Positions 1-6,196 of a stretch of 15,775 nt of DNA are shown here, in pieces. The position numbers and the translations under genes are program-made. The DNA is from Holophagae bacterium. GTDB lineage: Bacteria > Acidobacteriota > Thermoanaerobaculia > Thermoanaerobaculales > Sulfomarinibacteraceae. The stretch lies in the NCBI GenBank assembly GCA_030637505.1, contig DAOWGJ010000361.1, positions 1 through 15,775 on the forward strand, written 5' to 3'. The notes under the pieces were generated by a model that was given only the letters and a program-made list of their open reading frames with translations, was not told the origin of the DNA and made no database searches. Each line of letters begins with the position of its first letter. Position 1 is the first letter of the stretch.

Positions 1-2
1 AC

Positions 3-917
3 TGCATTGACTATTGCGGTCGGGCGGGGTCAATCGAATTCTTCATTCGAGGGGACGGCCGGGACCTCTGGAGCAGTGGACTGGTGCGACAGGGCGACCC
101 CGCCAGGACCTTTTCGGTCTCCCTCGACGGCGTCCGTGAAGTTCGTTTGGTCATCACCGACAGCGGTAATGGCGTCGACGAAGACTGGGGAGGGTGGTTC
201 AACCTCAAGATTGGATCGACCAGTACCCCGGGGGTTGCAACGACCGTCGGTCTTTCAACCGGGATCAACCCCGGTGTGGCCGCCTCACCAAAGCTGGCAA
301 TCCCCAGGTTTGACTCTCATGACGCCACCAGAGGCATTTTTGTCATCGACCTCAATAATGGCCAGGCCTCCATGATTGACCGGGTCAAAACAACGTCGCT
401 GGAGATTCGGTCGCGTCCCTTTCCCCATAACGTATTCACCATCCTTGGAAGGCCCCTCGACCTTCCCGCCCTCAGCGGGCAGATCCTCGCCGGCCCGATC
501 CACTTGGCCAACGGAGAGGTGCACGCTATCTTGCTGGTCGATACGACGACAGGGGCGATGGGTTACGTAACTGGGATGGACCAGGAGCTCACAAAATTCA
601 GCGTCAAACGTATTTCGAATTTCCCAGCTGCAGACTTGGCGCATTCCGACGGGAACTTCGCCCTTGTCATGCGTCGGAGATCCTCCGGGAAGACGGTTGC
701 AGCCTATCTTTACAACGGCACCACCGGGCGATGTACCGTGTTCAGTGGCATCGATGATCTGGCCACCAACATCACCGGGACGCCCGCATCGTCTCTTCCC
801 CCGGCAGTCGGCTCCGTCTCGAGCATGGATCTGCAGGGTGGCAGCGACGCCACGACCCACTTTCTGCTGATCGACAATGAGACAGGAACACTGTCACTCG
901 TCGGCGGGATCAAGTGA
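3..917 (+). CDS. NPCBM-domain repeat protein, 5' end outside the window
   Basis: The frame is open from the left edge, so the true start lies outside the window. The first ~70 residues (IEFFIRGDGRDLWSSG, then VREVRLVITDSGNGVDEDWGGW) match an NPCBM/NEW2 module, a carbohydrate-binding fold usually found on exported glycan-active enzymes. What follows is a run of degenerate ~55-65-residue units, each with a core of hydrophobic strand, D, x2-3, TG, then hydrophobics: GIFVIDLNNGQASMI, AILLVDTTTGAMGYV, AAYLYNGTTGRCTVF and FLLIDNETGTLSLV. This suggests a beta-rich, possibly propeller-like array. No catalytic domain is visible in this part. The frame ends at TGA 915-917 just after the core of the fourth unit, and the pattern resumes after it in the same frame, so this stop looks premature. 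Probably a cell-surface or secreted glycan-binding protein; the role is inferred from the NPCBM module alone. Confidence 0.75.
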   Translation, partial: CIDYCGRAGSIEFFIRGDGRDLWSSGLVRQGDPARTFSVSLDGVREVRLVITDSGNGVDEDWGGWFNLKIGSTSTPGVATTVGLSTGINPGVAASPKLAIPRFDSHDATRGIFVIDLNNGQASMIDRVKTTSLEIRSRPFPHNVFTILGRPLDLPALSGQILAGPIHLANGEVHAILLVDTTTGAMGYVTGMDQELTKFSVKRISNFPAADLAHSDGNFALVMRRRSSGKTVAAYLYNGTTGRCTVFSGIDDLATNITGTPASSLPPAVGSVSSMDLQGGSDATTHFLLIDNETGTLSLVGGIK

Positions 918-929
918 AAGCCAACCCGG

Positions 930-1334
930 TTGACGGTTCAGACACTCAAACAGAATTTGATCTCCAGCTTCCCGAAAGACGCCCCGGTCACAACTCCGAT
1001 TCGCTTCGTCCCTGTGCCTATGACCACTCGCTCGGGCTCGACCGACAGCGCGCTGATTCTCGACGTCGCAAGCGGCGCGATGGCCATCCTCGAACACCTG
1101 ACTGAGCCATCGAAAACCCGCCTGGTAGGCGTCAGCCACTCACTCTACGGACTGCTTCCGGCCGACGTCGGGCGTCCAAGGTCGATCACCGCCGTGCCCA
1201 AGGTCGACGATACCGGAGTCACGGTAGGGATCTGGTTCTTCGACAGCGCAAGTGACACGATCCTCTTCCTCAACGACCTCACGAATTCCACCAACCTGAA
1301 ACTCCGAGTGGTTGAGATTGGCGGAGGCGGCTGA
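930..1334 (+). CDS. In-frame continuation of the NPCBM repeat protein, after a TGA stop
   Basis: This 134-residue frame is in phase with the gene ending at 917 and separated from it by one TGA and four codons. It contains two more units of the same degenerate repeat, with cores SALILDVASGAMAIL and GIWFFDSASDTILFL, followed by tails such as LKLRVVEI that match tails in the upstream part (TKFSVKRI). The only candidate start near its beginning is a TTG at 930 with no Shine-Dalgarno sequence. It is therefore best read as the C-terminal part of the upstream protein, split by a nonsense mutation, a sequencing error or, less likely, a readthrough stop. If it is expressed on its own its function is unknown. 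No signal peptide or membrane segment is visible. Confidence 0.55.
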   Translation: MTVQTLKQNLISSFPKDAPVTTPIRFVPVPMTTRSGSTDSALILDVASGAMAILEHLTEPSKTRLVGVSHSLYGLLPADVGRPRSITAVPKVDDTGVTVGIWFFDSASDTILFLNDLTNSTNLKLRVVEIGGGG

Positions 1335-1416
1335 GGAGGGCACGAAGGAAAAATCGCCAAGATGAAGAATAGGAAAGACCTGTGTTTCCCTTTGCGCTGT
1401 TAGCGGGAGAACTGTC

Positions 1417-1794
1417 TCAGGCGACGATAATGTCAATTCCGTAATCCGCGATGAAGGGGTCTCGAGTGACGATCGTCATCCTTTCGACCATTGCCTGCGC
1501 GACGAGAAGACGGTCGAATGGGTCTCGGTGAATCGCGGGCAACACCGCAACGGCATCGGCATGTTGCACAGTGATCGACAACTCCGGGAAAGATTGTTGA
1601 GCCAACACCTCACCAAAGTCTTCAGGAAGATCAAGCTTCCCGATGCCTTGTTTGATGCGGATCTCCCACACGACGACTGCGCTTAAGAACACCGTATTCT
1701 CGGGATCGGCGATAGCAGATCGTGCGGCGTCGGAAAGCGTAGGATCGTCACTCAACCACCACAACACCACATGGGTATCGAGAAGGAGATTCAC
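1417..1794 (-). CDS. vapC: PIN-domain toxin of a type II toxin-antitoxin pair (VapC/Sll0205-like)
   Basis: A 125-residue PIN-domain protein, the usual length for VapC toxins, which are Mg2+-dependent ribonucleases that cut tRNA or rRNA and stop growth when the antitoxin is lost. The acidic residues that hold the metal are present: D6 in LLLDTHVVLWW, E44 in VVWEIRIKQGIGKL, D94 in HRDPFDRLLVAQA and D112 in VTRDPF. The WEIxIKxGxGKL block and the DPFDRLLVAQA block are typical of the Sll0205-like (COG3744) branch. Its ATG overlaps the end of the antitoxin gene by 4 bp (ATGA), so translation is probably coupled. The frame is intact, so the toxin looks functional. Its RNA target cannot be read from sequence. 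Confidence 0.92.
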   Translation of the reverse strand: MNLLLDTHVVLWWLSDDPTLSDAARSAIADPENTVFLSAVVVWEIRIKQGIGKLDLPEDFGEVLAQQSFPELSITVQHADAVAVLPAIHRDPFDRLLVAQAMVERMTIVTRDPFIADYGIDIIVA

Positions 1795-2030
1795 TGCTCA
1801 CCCATCCCGAAAGCAGCCTGAAGATCCTCGGGAAGCTCATCAAAATCCTCAGCGATACGAATTGCACCTTTGAGTGCTCCCGGTCTCCGATATCTTCCGG
1901 GCCGGTCAAACTTCGTGAGCCGCGCTACCGGCTTCCCGGCCTTGGCGATAATGATCTCTTCGCCGGCAAGGACTCGCTCAATCAGCGCCGACAGCTGCGC
2001 TTTGGCCTCGGAAATATTGGTCATCGGCAT
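1791..2030 (-). CDS. Phd/YefM-family antitoxin
   Basis: A 79-residue protein whose N-terminal half (MTNISEAKAQLSALIERVL, then GEEIIIAKAGKPVARL) is the Phd/YefM DNA-binding fold. The C-terminal half (ALKGAIRIAEDFDELPEDL) is the acidic tail that in this family wraps and inhibits the PIN toxin. The ATG at 2030 is preceded by AGGAGG five bases upstream. A second ATG two codons later would have a less favourable spacing. It lies upstream of the toxin and overlaps it by 4 bp, the normal antitoxin-first order. Such antitoxins repress their own promoter; an inverted repeat just upstream (2048-2059) is a candidate operator. Confidence 0.92.
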   Translation of the reverse strand: MPMTNISEAKAQLSALIERVLAGEEIIIAKAGKPVARLTKFDRPGRYRRPGALKGAIRIAEDFDELPEDLQAAFGMGEQ

Positions 2031-2047
2031 GGGGACCTCCTGACCTA

Positions 2048-2059
2048 GTCTGACCAGAC
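2048..2059 (-). promoter_or_regulatory. Candidate operator of the toxin-antitoxin pair
   Basis: The inverted repeat GTCTG-AC-CAGAC lies 18 bases upstream of the antitoxin start, just ahead of the AGGAGG ribosome-binding site, and is partly doubled by a GACCA direct repeat. Short palindromes in this position are where Phd/YefM antitoxins bind to repress their own operon. Binding is inferred from position and symmetry only. Confidence 0.4.
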
Positions 2060-2535
2060 CAGCTTGTCAAGCACTGCTGCGTCCGGGACCGGCGCCGCGT
2101 CGAGGGACAACAACCGAAACAGCCAACACCGAAGCCCCAACTCAAGGGCGCACAAGACGCCAAAACGGGCGTGCCGGGTGCGCCCTCTCTTCACCGGGCA
2201 GAACTCCCACCTGAGTCGTCGATGCGAAGAAGGGCGACACCGGGCAACCATCGGCGGGCGCGTCTGCGGTCGAGTCTTGGTCAACGCCGTAGGCCGCCGA
2301 GGTCGTTTCCTGGAGGGGCGAATCCCTCCCGATTCCTATAACCAAGCCCCTCCGGGAAATGACCGAGCGGGGGCGATCGACACCCGCTGCGCCTACGGTA
2401 ACCTTGATGCGTCCCCGAAGGCCGGGGATTGAAATCAGGGTTCATGAGACTGTCGGGGGGGGTATTGCAGGTTCTGCTCCTCGCACAAGAGAAGGGGACA
2501 GTGTTGTTTTCTGTTCAAACTTCACCCTTCACCCT
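2060..2535. other. Gene-poor spacer between the toxin-antitoxin pair and the ABC operon
   Basis: I see no convincing gene in this stretch. Open frames exist on both strands but are rich in Arg, Pro and Ser, lack ribosome-binding sites and resemble no family. The spacer holds a solitary CRISPR-repeat-like hairpin (2411-2436) and a heptamer tandem repeat (2521-2548). A GGGGACAGTGTTGTTTTC string at 2494-2511 resembles the GGGGACAG-type words often scattered in bacterial intergenic DNA. It may be decayed or mobile-element-derived sequence, but no transposase remnant is readable. Confidence 0.5.
2411..2436. repeat. Solitary CRISPR-repeat-like hairpin
   Basis: A single GTCCCCGAAGGCCGGGG followed by ATTGAAATC has the build of many type I/III CRISPR repeats: a short G/C stem (CCCCG/CGGGG) and a terminal ATTGAAA. 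Only one copy is present and no cas gene is in view, so this is not an array. It could be an orphan or decayed repeat, or an ordinary hairpin. Confidence 0.25.
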
Positions 2536-2548
2536 TCACCCTTCACTC
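2521..2548. repeat. TTCACCC heptamer tandem repeat overlapping a stop codon
   Basis: Three perfect TTCACCC units (2521-2541) and a fourth with one change (TTCACTC, 2542-2548). The TGA stop of the minus-strand permease gene lies inside the third unit, so expansion or contraction of the repeat can rewrite the last residues (KSEG) and the stop position. Confidence 0.9.
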
Positions 2549-4467
2549 TTCTGCCCCAGCAGGTGTTCGACCGTCCCCGACTCAGGATCCCATTCCATCA
2601 GCGTCCAGCCCTCGCCAAACCAGAGGCGGCCGTCGGAGGGTGCCCCGTAATACACCATCCACCACCCTGCGGCCGGGAACCGGGCCCCTTCGATCTGGCG
2701 CAAGACGCCGGTGTCGATGTTGAGGGACACGCCGCGAAGCGCCATCGGATCGTATTCCAGGGCTTCCGGATGGACCGCAATTGAAAACTCGCCAGGCATT
2801 GACTCTCCACTGGGGATCAACCGGCCGGCCGGCCCGACCGGCCACTTCTTGGGAGAGAGTCCGTCAGCCTGCCAGACCTCCACCCACCCCTGCCCGCCCT
2901 CGACGAAAGCGCGCACCAAGCTTCCGTCGCTGGTCCATAAGGCGTGCCCCGCTTCGGGAAAGACACCGAGGTCCCTTTCGACGGCTCCTGTCCGCCCATT
3001 CCGGACAGTCATCCGGAACCTGCCCGACCCTCCCTCGATCACGCAAAACCGATCAGATCGGAAATCATAGGCAAATCCGAAACGCCAGGTCCGGGGGTCG
3101 ACGTCGTCCATCACGCCAGGTTCAGGATCAACTCTGCCCGTTGTCTCAACCAATCCGGATTCAAGGTTGATCTCGACGATCTCGATCGGTTGTGGACCCG
3201 AACTATGACTGGCCGCTCCGGTGATCACCCTGAAGAGATCGTCAGAGATAAATCGAGCCATCCGAACTGGCGATCTCTCTTTCCAACGAGTTGCAATCAG
3301 CAACTTGCCGGTCTCCAATTCATAGACCGACAGGGTCTTTTCTTCGAAGACCACCACCCGATCTCCCCGGTCCGAAAGAACCAGCCGTTTGACCCTCGAA
3401 AATGTCAAAGGTGTCTCTCGTGGCTTCGGCCGTTCGTCGCCAAGGTCGGCGAACACCAGTTGGCGCTGATCGAATCCAATGGGATCCAGCCACGCCACTC
3501 GTTTGCCATTGAGAGAGAAAACAACCGAATCTGACCACCAATCCGCTGAGGAAATCCTCAAATGCACCCCTGTTTCCCGGTTCAAGAGGAAATGAGGCAC
3601 GAAGTCAAACCGCCCGGCCGAGTTTCCAACCACCTCGATCCACGGCCCTTGTTCCGCCGGCCGAACGGCCTCGACGCTCACCAGGTCGGCCGGGTCGGCG
3701 GCTGTCACCCAGACCCCATAGCCAACGGCAGCTACCGTGGTCAAGCCCAATACTCCCCACAAGACGGTCGAGAGGATTCGATGCCCTCTGTGAATATCGG
3801 TCCGTCCGACCGACACCTGGGCCCACCCAGCCGCAACCAGCGCCACGACTATGGAAACGGCCATAAAGCCTGCGACGGCCACCGCGGCCAACGGCGCCTC
3901 CAGAGCCAACGGCGCCAGCCGGTACCACAAAGACGCCGCCAGGACCACAAACACGATCGCATCCAGGGCAATCCAGGGTGACCGTGCCCGCGACATCACA
4001 CTGATGGCATGACTGACCACCAGAAGGAAGAGCGGCACACCCACCAAAAGGCCGAGCAACGCCCACCCCGGCTCGTCGCGAACCAATTCAAAATAGACAT
4101 CCGACCCGGGCAGCACGGCCGCCGGCAGCATGACAATCACCTCGGTCGCCATCACCAGCAGCCAATTCGCCGCCAATTTCCCGAACCAGATCGATCTGCC
4201 ACGGACCGGTCGTGAAAAGTAAAAACCAGACCGGCCCTGGGCCAGATCGCCACCGACCATTGACGCGCCGAGGACCACCGAGATGATCCAGGCCAGGCCC
4301 AGCCCCATGAACAACGCCATTGCCCCCCGGACATCGGAGGCCGACGACCACGCGATACCGGGCGCGTATGGCACGGGTATCTGGATCAGGGCCGCGAAAC
4401 CGGCGGCGATGAGAACCGCACGGCGGTCAATGATCTCCCGAGTGACAATGGCAACAAAACCTCTCAT
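2536..4467 (-). CDS. ABC-2-type permease fused to a large beta-propeller-like domain
   Basis: A 643-residue protein. Residues 1-260 hold about seven hydrophobic segments (near 17-38, 48-72, 97-120, 133-157, 165-187, 191-215 and 233-256) and the ABC-2 permease signature GGDLAQGRSGFYFSRPV. Residues 261-643 form a long soluble domain, probably outside the membrane. It has repeated hydrophobic-strand units with SDRGDRVVVFEEKTLSVYELETG and WTSDGSLVRAF patterns, resembling a WD40/YVTN-like propeller. The partner ATPase is encoded immediately upstream with a 4-bp overlap, so the two likely form one exporter. Ordinary ABC-2 permeases are roughly 250-400 residues, so the propeller is an addition and may sense or bind a substrate in the envelope. 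The transported substrate is unknown. The C-terminus runs into a heptamer repeat. Confidence 0.8.
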   Translation of the reverse strand: MRGFVAIVTREIIDRRAVLIAAGFAALIQIPVPYAPGIAWSSASDVRGAMALFMGLGLAWIISVVLGASMVGGDLAQGRSGFYFSRPVRGRSIWFGKLAANWLLVMATEVIVMLPAAVLPGSDVYFELVRDEPGWALLGLLVGVPLFLLVVSHAISVMSRARSPWIALDAIVFVVLAASLWYRLAPLALEAPLAAVAVAGFMAVSIVVALVAAGWAQVSVGRTDIHRGHRILSTVLWGVLGLTTVAAVGYGVWVTAADPADLVSVEAVRPAEQGPWIEVVGNSAGRFDFVPHFLLNRETGVHLRISSADWWSDSVVFSLNGKRVAWLDPIGFDQRQLVFADLGDERPKPRETPLTFSRVKRLVLSDRGDRVVVFEEKTLSVYELETGKLLIATRWKERSPVRMARFISDDLFRVITGAASHSSGPQPIEIVEINLESGLVETTGRVDPEPGVMDDVDPRTWRFGFAYDFRSDRFCVIEGGSGRFRMTVRNGRTGAVERDLGVFPEAGHALWTSDGSLVRAFVEGGQGWVEVWQADGLSPKKWPVGPAGRLIPSGESMPGEFSIAVHPEALEYDPMALRGVSLNIDTGVLRQIEGARFPAAGWWMVYYGAPSDGRLWFGEGWTLMEWDPESGTVEHLLGQKSEG

Positions 4468-5372
4468 GACGCACCTCCGTCCGCCCCGTTGGAGACGGCA
4501 ATGAAGATCTCTTCCAACGAGAGGCTCGAGATCTCCATCCGGCCGCCCGCAACCTCCCGGAAGGCGATCTCGACCGCGTGGCTAAAATCGGGCACGACCA
4601 CCTCAACTGTGTCTCCGGTCATGTTCGAATGGAGGATTCCCGGAATCTGCGGAATGCCGCCACCCTCCGGCCGGGGGAAACGGACCCTCCTGAAGCCGGC
4701 CTTGAGGATCTCGAGATTTTCGTCGACGACCATGCGGCCCTCTCTGATCACTCCGACCCGCGTAGCGACACCCTCGATGCCCGCCAGGTCATGGGTGGTC
4801 AACAGCACCGTCGTTCCCCTTTCGGCCAATTCACCGATCAACTCGTCGAACAACGCCTTGCGGGCGACCGGATCCAGACCCAGGGTCGGGTCGTCCAGGA
4901 TGACCAGGTCCGGCGCTGACGACAGGGCCAGGGCCAGTCCCACCTGTTTCCGTTGCCCCTTGGACAACCTGGAATTGCGTCTCTGAGGATCTACCCCAAA
5001 CCGATCAAGGCGTTCCATGAACGCCTGATGGTCCCACTGCGAGTACAACGGCTTCACAAAACGGGAGACCTGCAACGCCGTCATCTCAGGAGGGATGTCA
5101 CTGACCTCGGGCGCCACGCCGACCCGCTCCATGATTGCCCTGCGATCGACCCACGAGCCCCTCCCGAAGATAGCGACGTTCCCGGCCGCCGGCTTGAGTT
5201 GGCCGAGAAGGCAACGGACCGTCGTCGACTTGCCCGAACCATTCCGGCCGAGCAAGGCGTAGACTTCTCCCCGCTCAACGACGAAGGAGGCCTCGTCCAC
5301 CGCAGTTGTACGTCCGAATCTGACGGTCAAACGTTCGACCTCTGCAACCGGCCCGGTTTTTTCAGTATTCAT
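4464..5372 (-). CDS. ABC transporter ATP-binding protein (YtrB-like)
   Basis: A 302-residue cytoplasmic ATPase that should power the permease encoded next to it. Visible motifs are Walker A GRNGSGKST (42-50), the signature LSKGQRKQVGLALAL (136-150), Walker B LVILDDP (156-162), the D-loop GLDP and the H-loop histidine in LLTTHDL (H194). The residue after the Walker B aspartate, normally the catalytic glutamate, is aspartate here (D161), which may slow hydrolysis. About 80 residues beyond the nucleotide-binding core form a C-terminal extension typical of this ABC-2 exporter group. It overlaps the regulator gene upstream and the permease gene downstream by 4 bp each, which indicates a coupled three-gene operon. 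The pattern of regulator, ATPase and permease resembles the YtrABC type. Confidence 0.94.
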   Translation of the reverse strand: MNTEKTGPVAEVERLTVRFGRTTAVDEASFVVERGEVYALLGRNGSGKSTTVRCLLGQLKPAAGNVAIFGRGSWVDRRAIMERVGVAPEVSDIPPEMTALQVSRFVKPLYSQWDHQAFMERLDRFGVDPQRRNSRLSKGQRKQVGLALALSSAPDLVILDDPTLGLDPVARKALFDELIGELAERGTTVLLTTHDLAGIEGVATRVGVIREGRMVVDENLEILKAGFRRVRFPRPEGGGIPQIPGILHSNMTGDTVEVVVPDFSHAVEIAFREVAGGRMEISSLSLEEIFIAVSNGADGGAS

Positions 5373-5776
5373 GCCTCATCCCCGCTTTCAATCGACTGCA
5401 TCGCCTCAAAGGCCTTCACGATTTCTTCTTCCGCCTCGGCCCGTCCTGCCTTCACGCTGAGGGCCACTTCGGCGAAACGCTGGGCCCCTTCCGAAAGAAT
5501 GCGCGTCCGGTCAGCCTTGATGGCCCTGGAAGAGCGTTCGGCAAAGAACGTGCCTTCGCCTCGCCGCACGATCAGCACCCCGGCCTCCGTCAACCGGTTA
5601 TAGGCCTTGGCCACGGTTGCCGGATTGACCCTCAGTTCCCGGGCGAGTTCCCGAACCGACGGAACACCCGATCCCGCAGGACTCGAACCCGAGACTGCCA
5701 ACCTACGAACCCTATCCTCGATCTGTTTCCAGATCGGAACCGCATCTGACGGGTCGACATTGACGAAACCAGCCAT
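5369..5776 (-). CDS. GntR-family (YtrA-type) transcriptional regulator
   Basis: A 135-residue regulator with an N-terminal winged helix-turn-helix. PIWKQIEDRVRRL opens the domain, PSVRELARELRVNPATVAKAY (about 39-59) is the recognition region, and GVLIVRRGEGTFF (66-78) is the wing. The short C-terminal helical tail, with no ligand-binding domain, is the mark of the YtrA subfamily, which normally represses the ABC transporter operon it belongs to. I chose the ATG at 5776 because it has GGAGG seven bases upstream; the frame is open further up, but the added residues do not fit the family. Its stop overlaps the ATPase start by 4 bp. Induction by an envelope-active compound is typical of the subfamily, but the inducer here is unknown. 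Confidence 0.93.
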   Translation of the reverse strand: MAGFVNVDPSDAVPIWKQIEDRVRRLAVSGSSPAGSGVPSVRELARELRVNPATVAKAYNRLTEAGVLIVRRGEGTFFAERSSRAIKADRTRILSEGAQRFAEVALSVKAGRAEAEEEIVKAFEAMQSIESGDEA

Positions 5777-5794
5777 TTGCACACCTCCCATTCG

Positions 5795-5814
5795 GTGTAT
5801 CACTGTTATAGTAC
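5795..5814 (-). promoter_or_regulatory. Probable -10 box and operator of the GntR-ABC operon
   Basis: Read on the minus strand this is GTACTATAACAGTGATACAC. TATAAC (5805-5810) is a near-consensus -10 box placed to give a short leader that includes the GGGAGG ribosome-binding site. The flanking blocks GTACTAT and ATACAC form an imperfect inverted repeat of the kind bound by YtrA-type regulators, overlapping the promoter as expected for autorepression. I see no good -35 box at the standard spacing; a TTGACA further upstream is too far away. Confidence 0.4.
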
Positions 5815-5900
5815 GGTAGGTCACCAAGGGTCGTTTGTCAAGGGGAGGTTTTGAATTGGTCGTTACGCGCACCAGCTGGCGTTTTACCGTATGGGCTGGG

Positions 5901-6057
5901 GAGATCCCTCCACTCGGTCGCTCTGCTCCCTCGGTCGGGATGACAGGGAAATGGAAGAGCCCCTCCTGTCATTCCGACCGAGCTCCCTCCCCCTGTCATT
6001 CCGACCGAGCTCCCTCCCCCTGTCATTCCGACCGAGCGGAGCGAGTGGAGGAATCTC
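5901..6057. repeat. Inverted pair of dispersed-repeat elements flanking tandem copies
   Basis: The element CTGTCATTCCGACCGAGCGG...GAGTGGAGGAATCTC at 6020-6057 has an imperfect reverse-complement copy at 5901-5946 (GAGATCCCTCCACTCGG...GGGATGACAG). Transcripts through the region could fold into a long hairpin. Words of this family (TCATTCCGA...GGAATCT) recur in intergenic DNA of many bacterial genomes and metagenomes. The family's function is not established. Short frames reading FLHSLRSVGMTGG here are by-products of the repeat. Confidence 0.75.
5966..6046. repeat. 27-bp tandem repeat, three copies
   Basis: The units start at 5966, 5993 and 6020. Each begins CTGTCATTCCGACCGAGC; the first two continue TCCCTCCCC and the third diverges into the full dispersed element. 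The first two units are identical, which points to recent duplication of part of the element. Confidence 0.88.
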
Positions 6058-6118
6058 ACCGACTCACTCGCGCCCTCCTCCTCCAGTCATCCCGTCCAAG
6101 CGCCCTCCCCCTGCCTTT

Positions 6119-6149
6119 CTTGGCGTCTTTGCGCCTTGGCGTCTTTGCG
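6119..6149. repeat. CTTTGCGTCTTTGCG-family dispersed repeat, copy 1
   Basis: CTTGGCGTCTTTGCG occurs twice in tandem with a 16-bp period, 47 bases before the aspartase start. Related copies lie at 8108-8122 and, in inverse orientation, at 14566-14600, all between genes. Confidence 0.7.
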
Positions 6150-6196
6150 TTGATTTCTCCCCCTCTTTTTCCTCCGTCCCATGCTAGCCTGCCCCG

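Noticed and set aside
2042..2070. TTGACA (2065-2070, minus strand) with TAGGTC 17 bases on, as the toxin-antitoxin promoter
   Set aside because: The start site would fall inside or after the AGGAGG ribosome-binding site, and the -10 match is poor.
2045..2432. Open frames on both strands in the spacer after the antitoxin
   Set aside because: Arg/Pro/Ser-rich composition, no ribosome-binding sites, no family resemblance and mutual overlap.
2336..2440. A two-repeat CRISPR array, pairing 2411-2436 with the GCCCCTCCGGGAAATGA sequence about 65 bases upstream
   Set aside because: The upstream sequence shares too few positions to be called a repeat, and no third copy follows.
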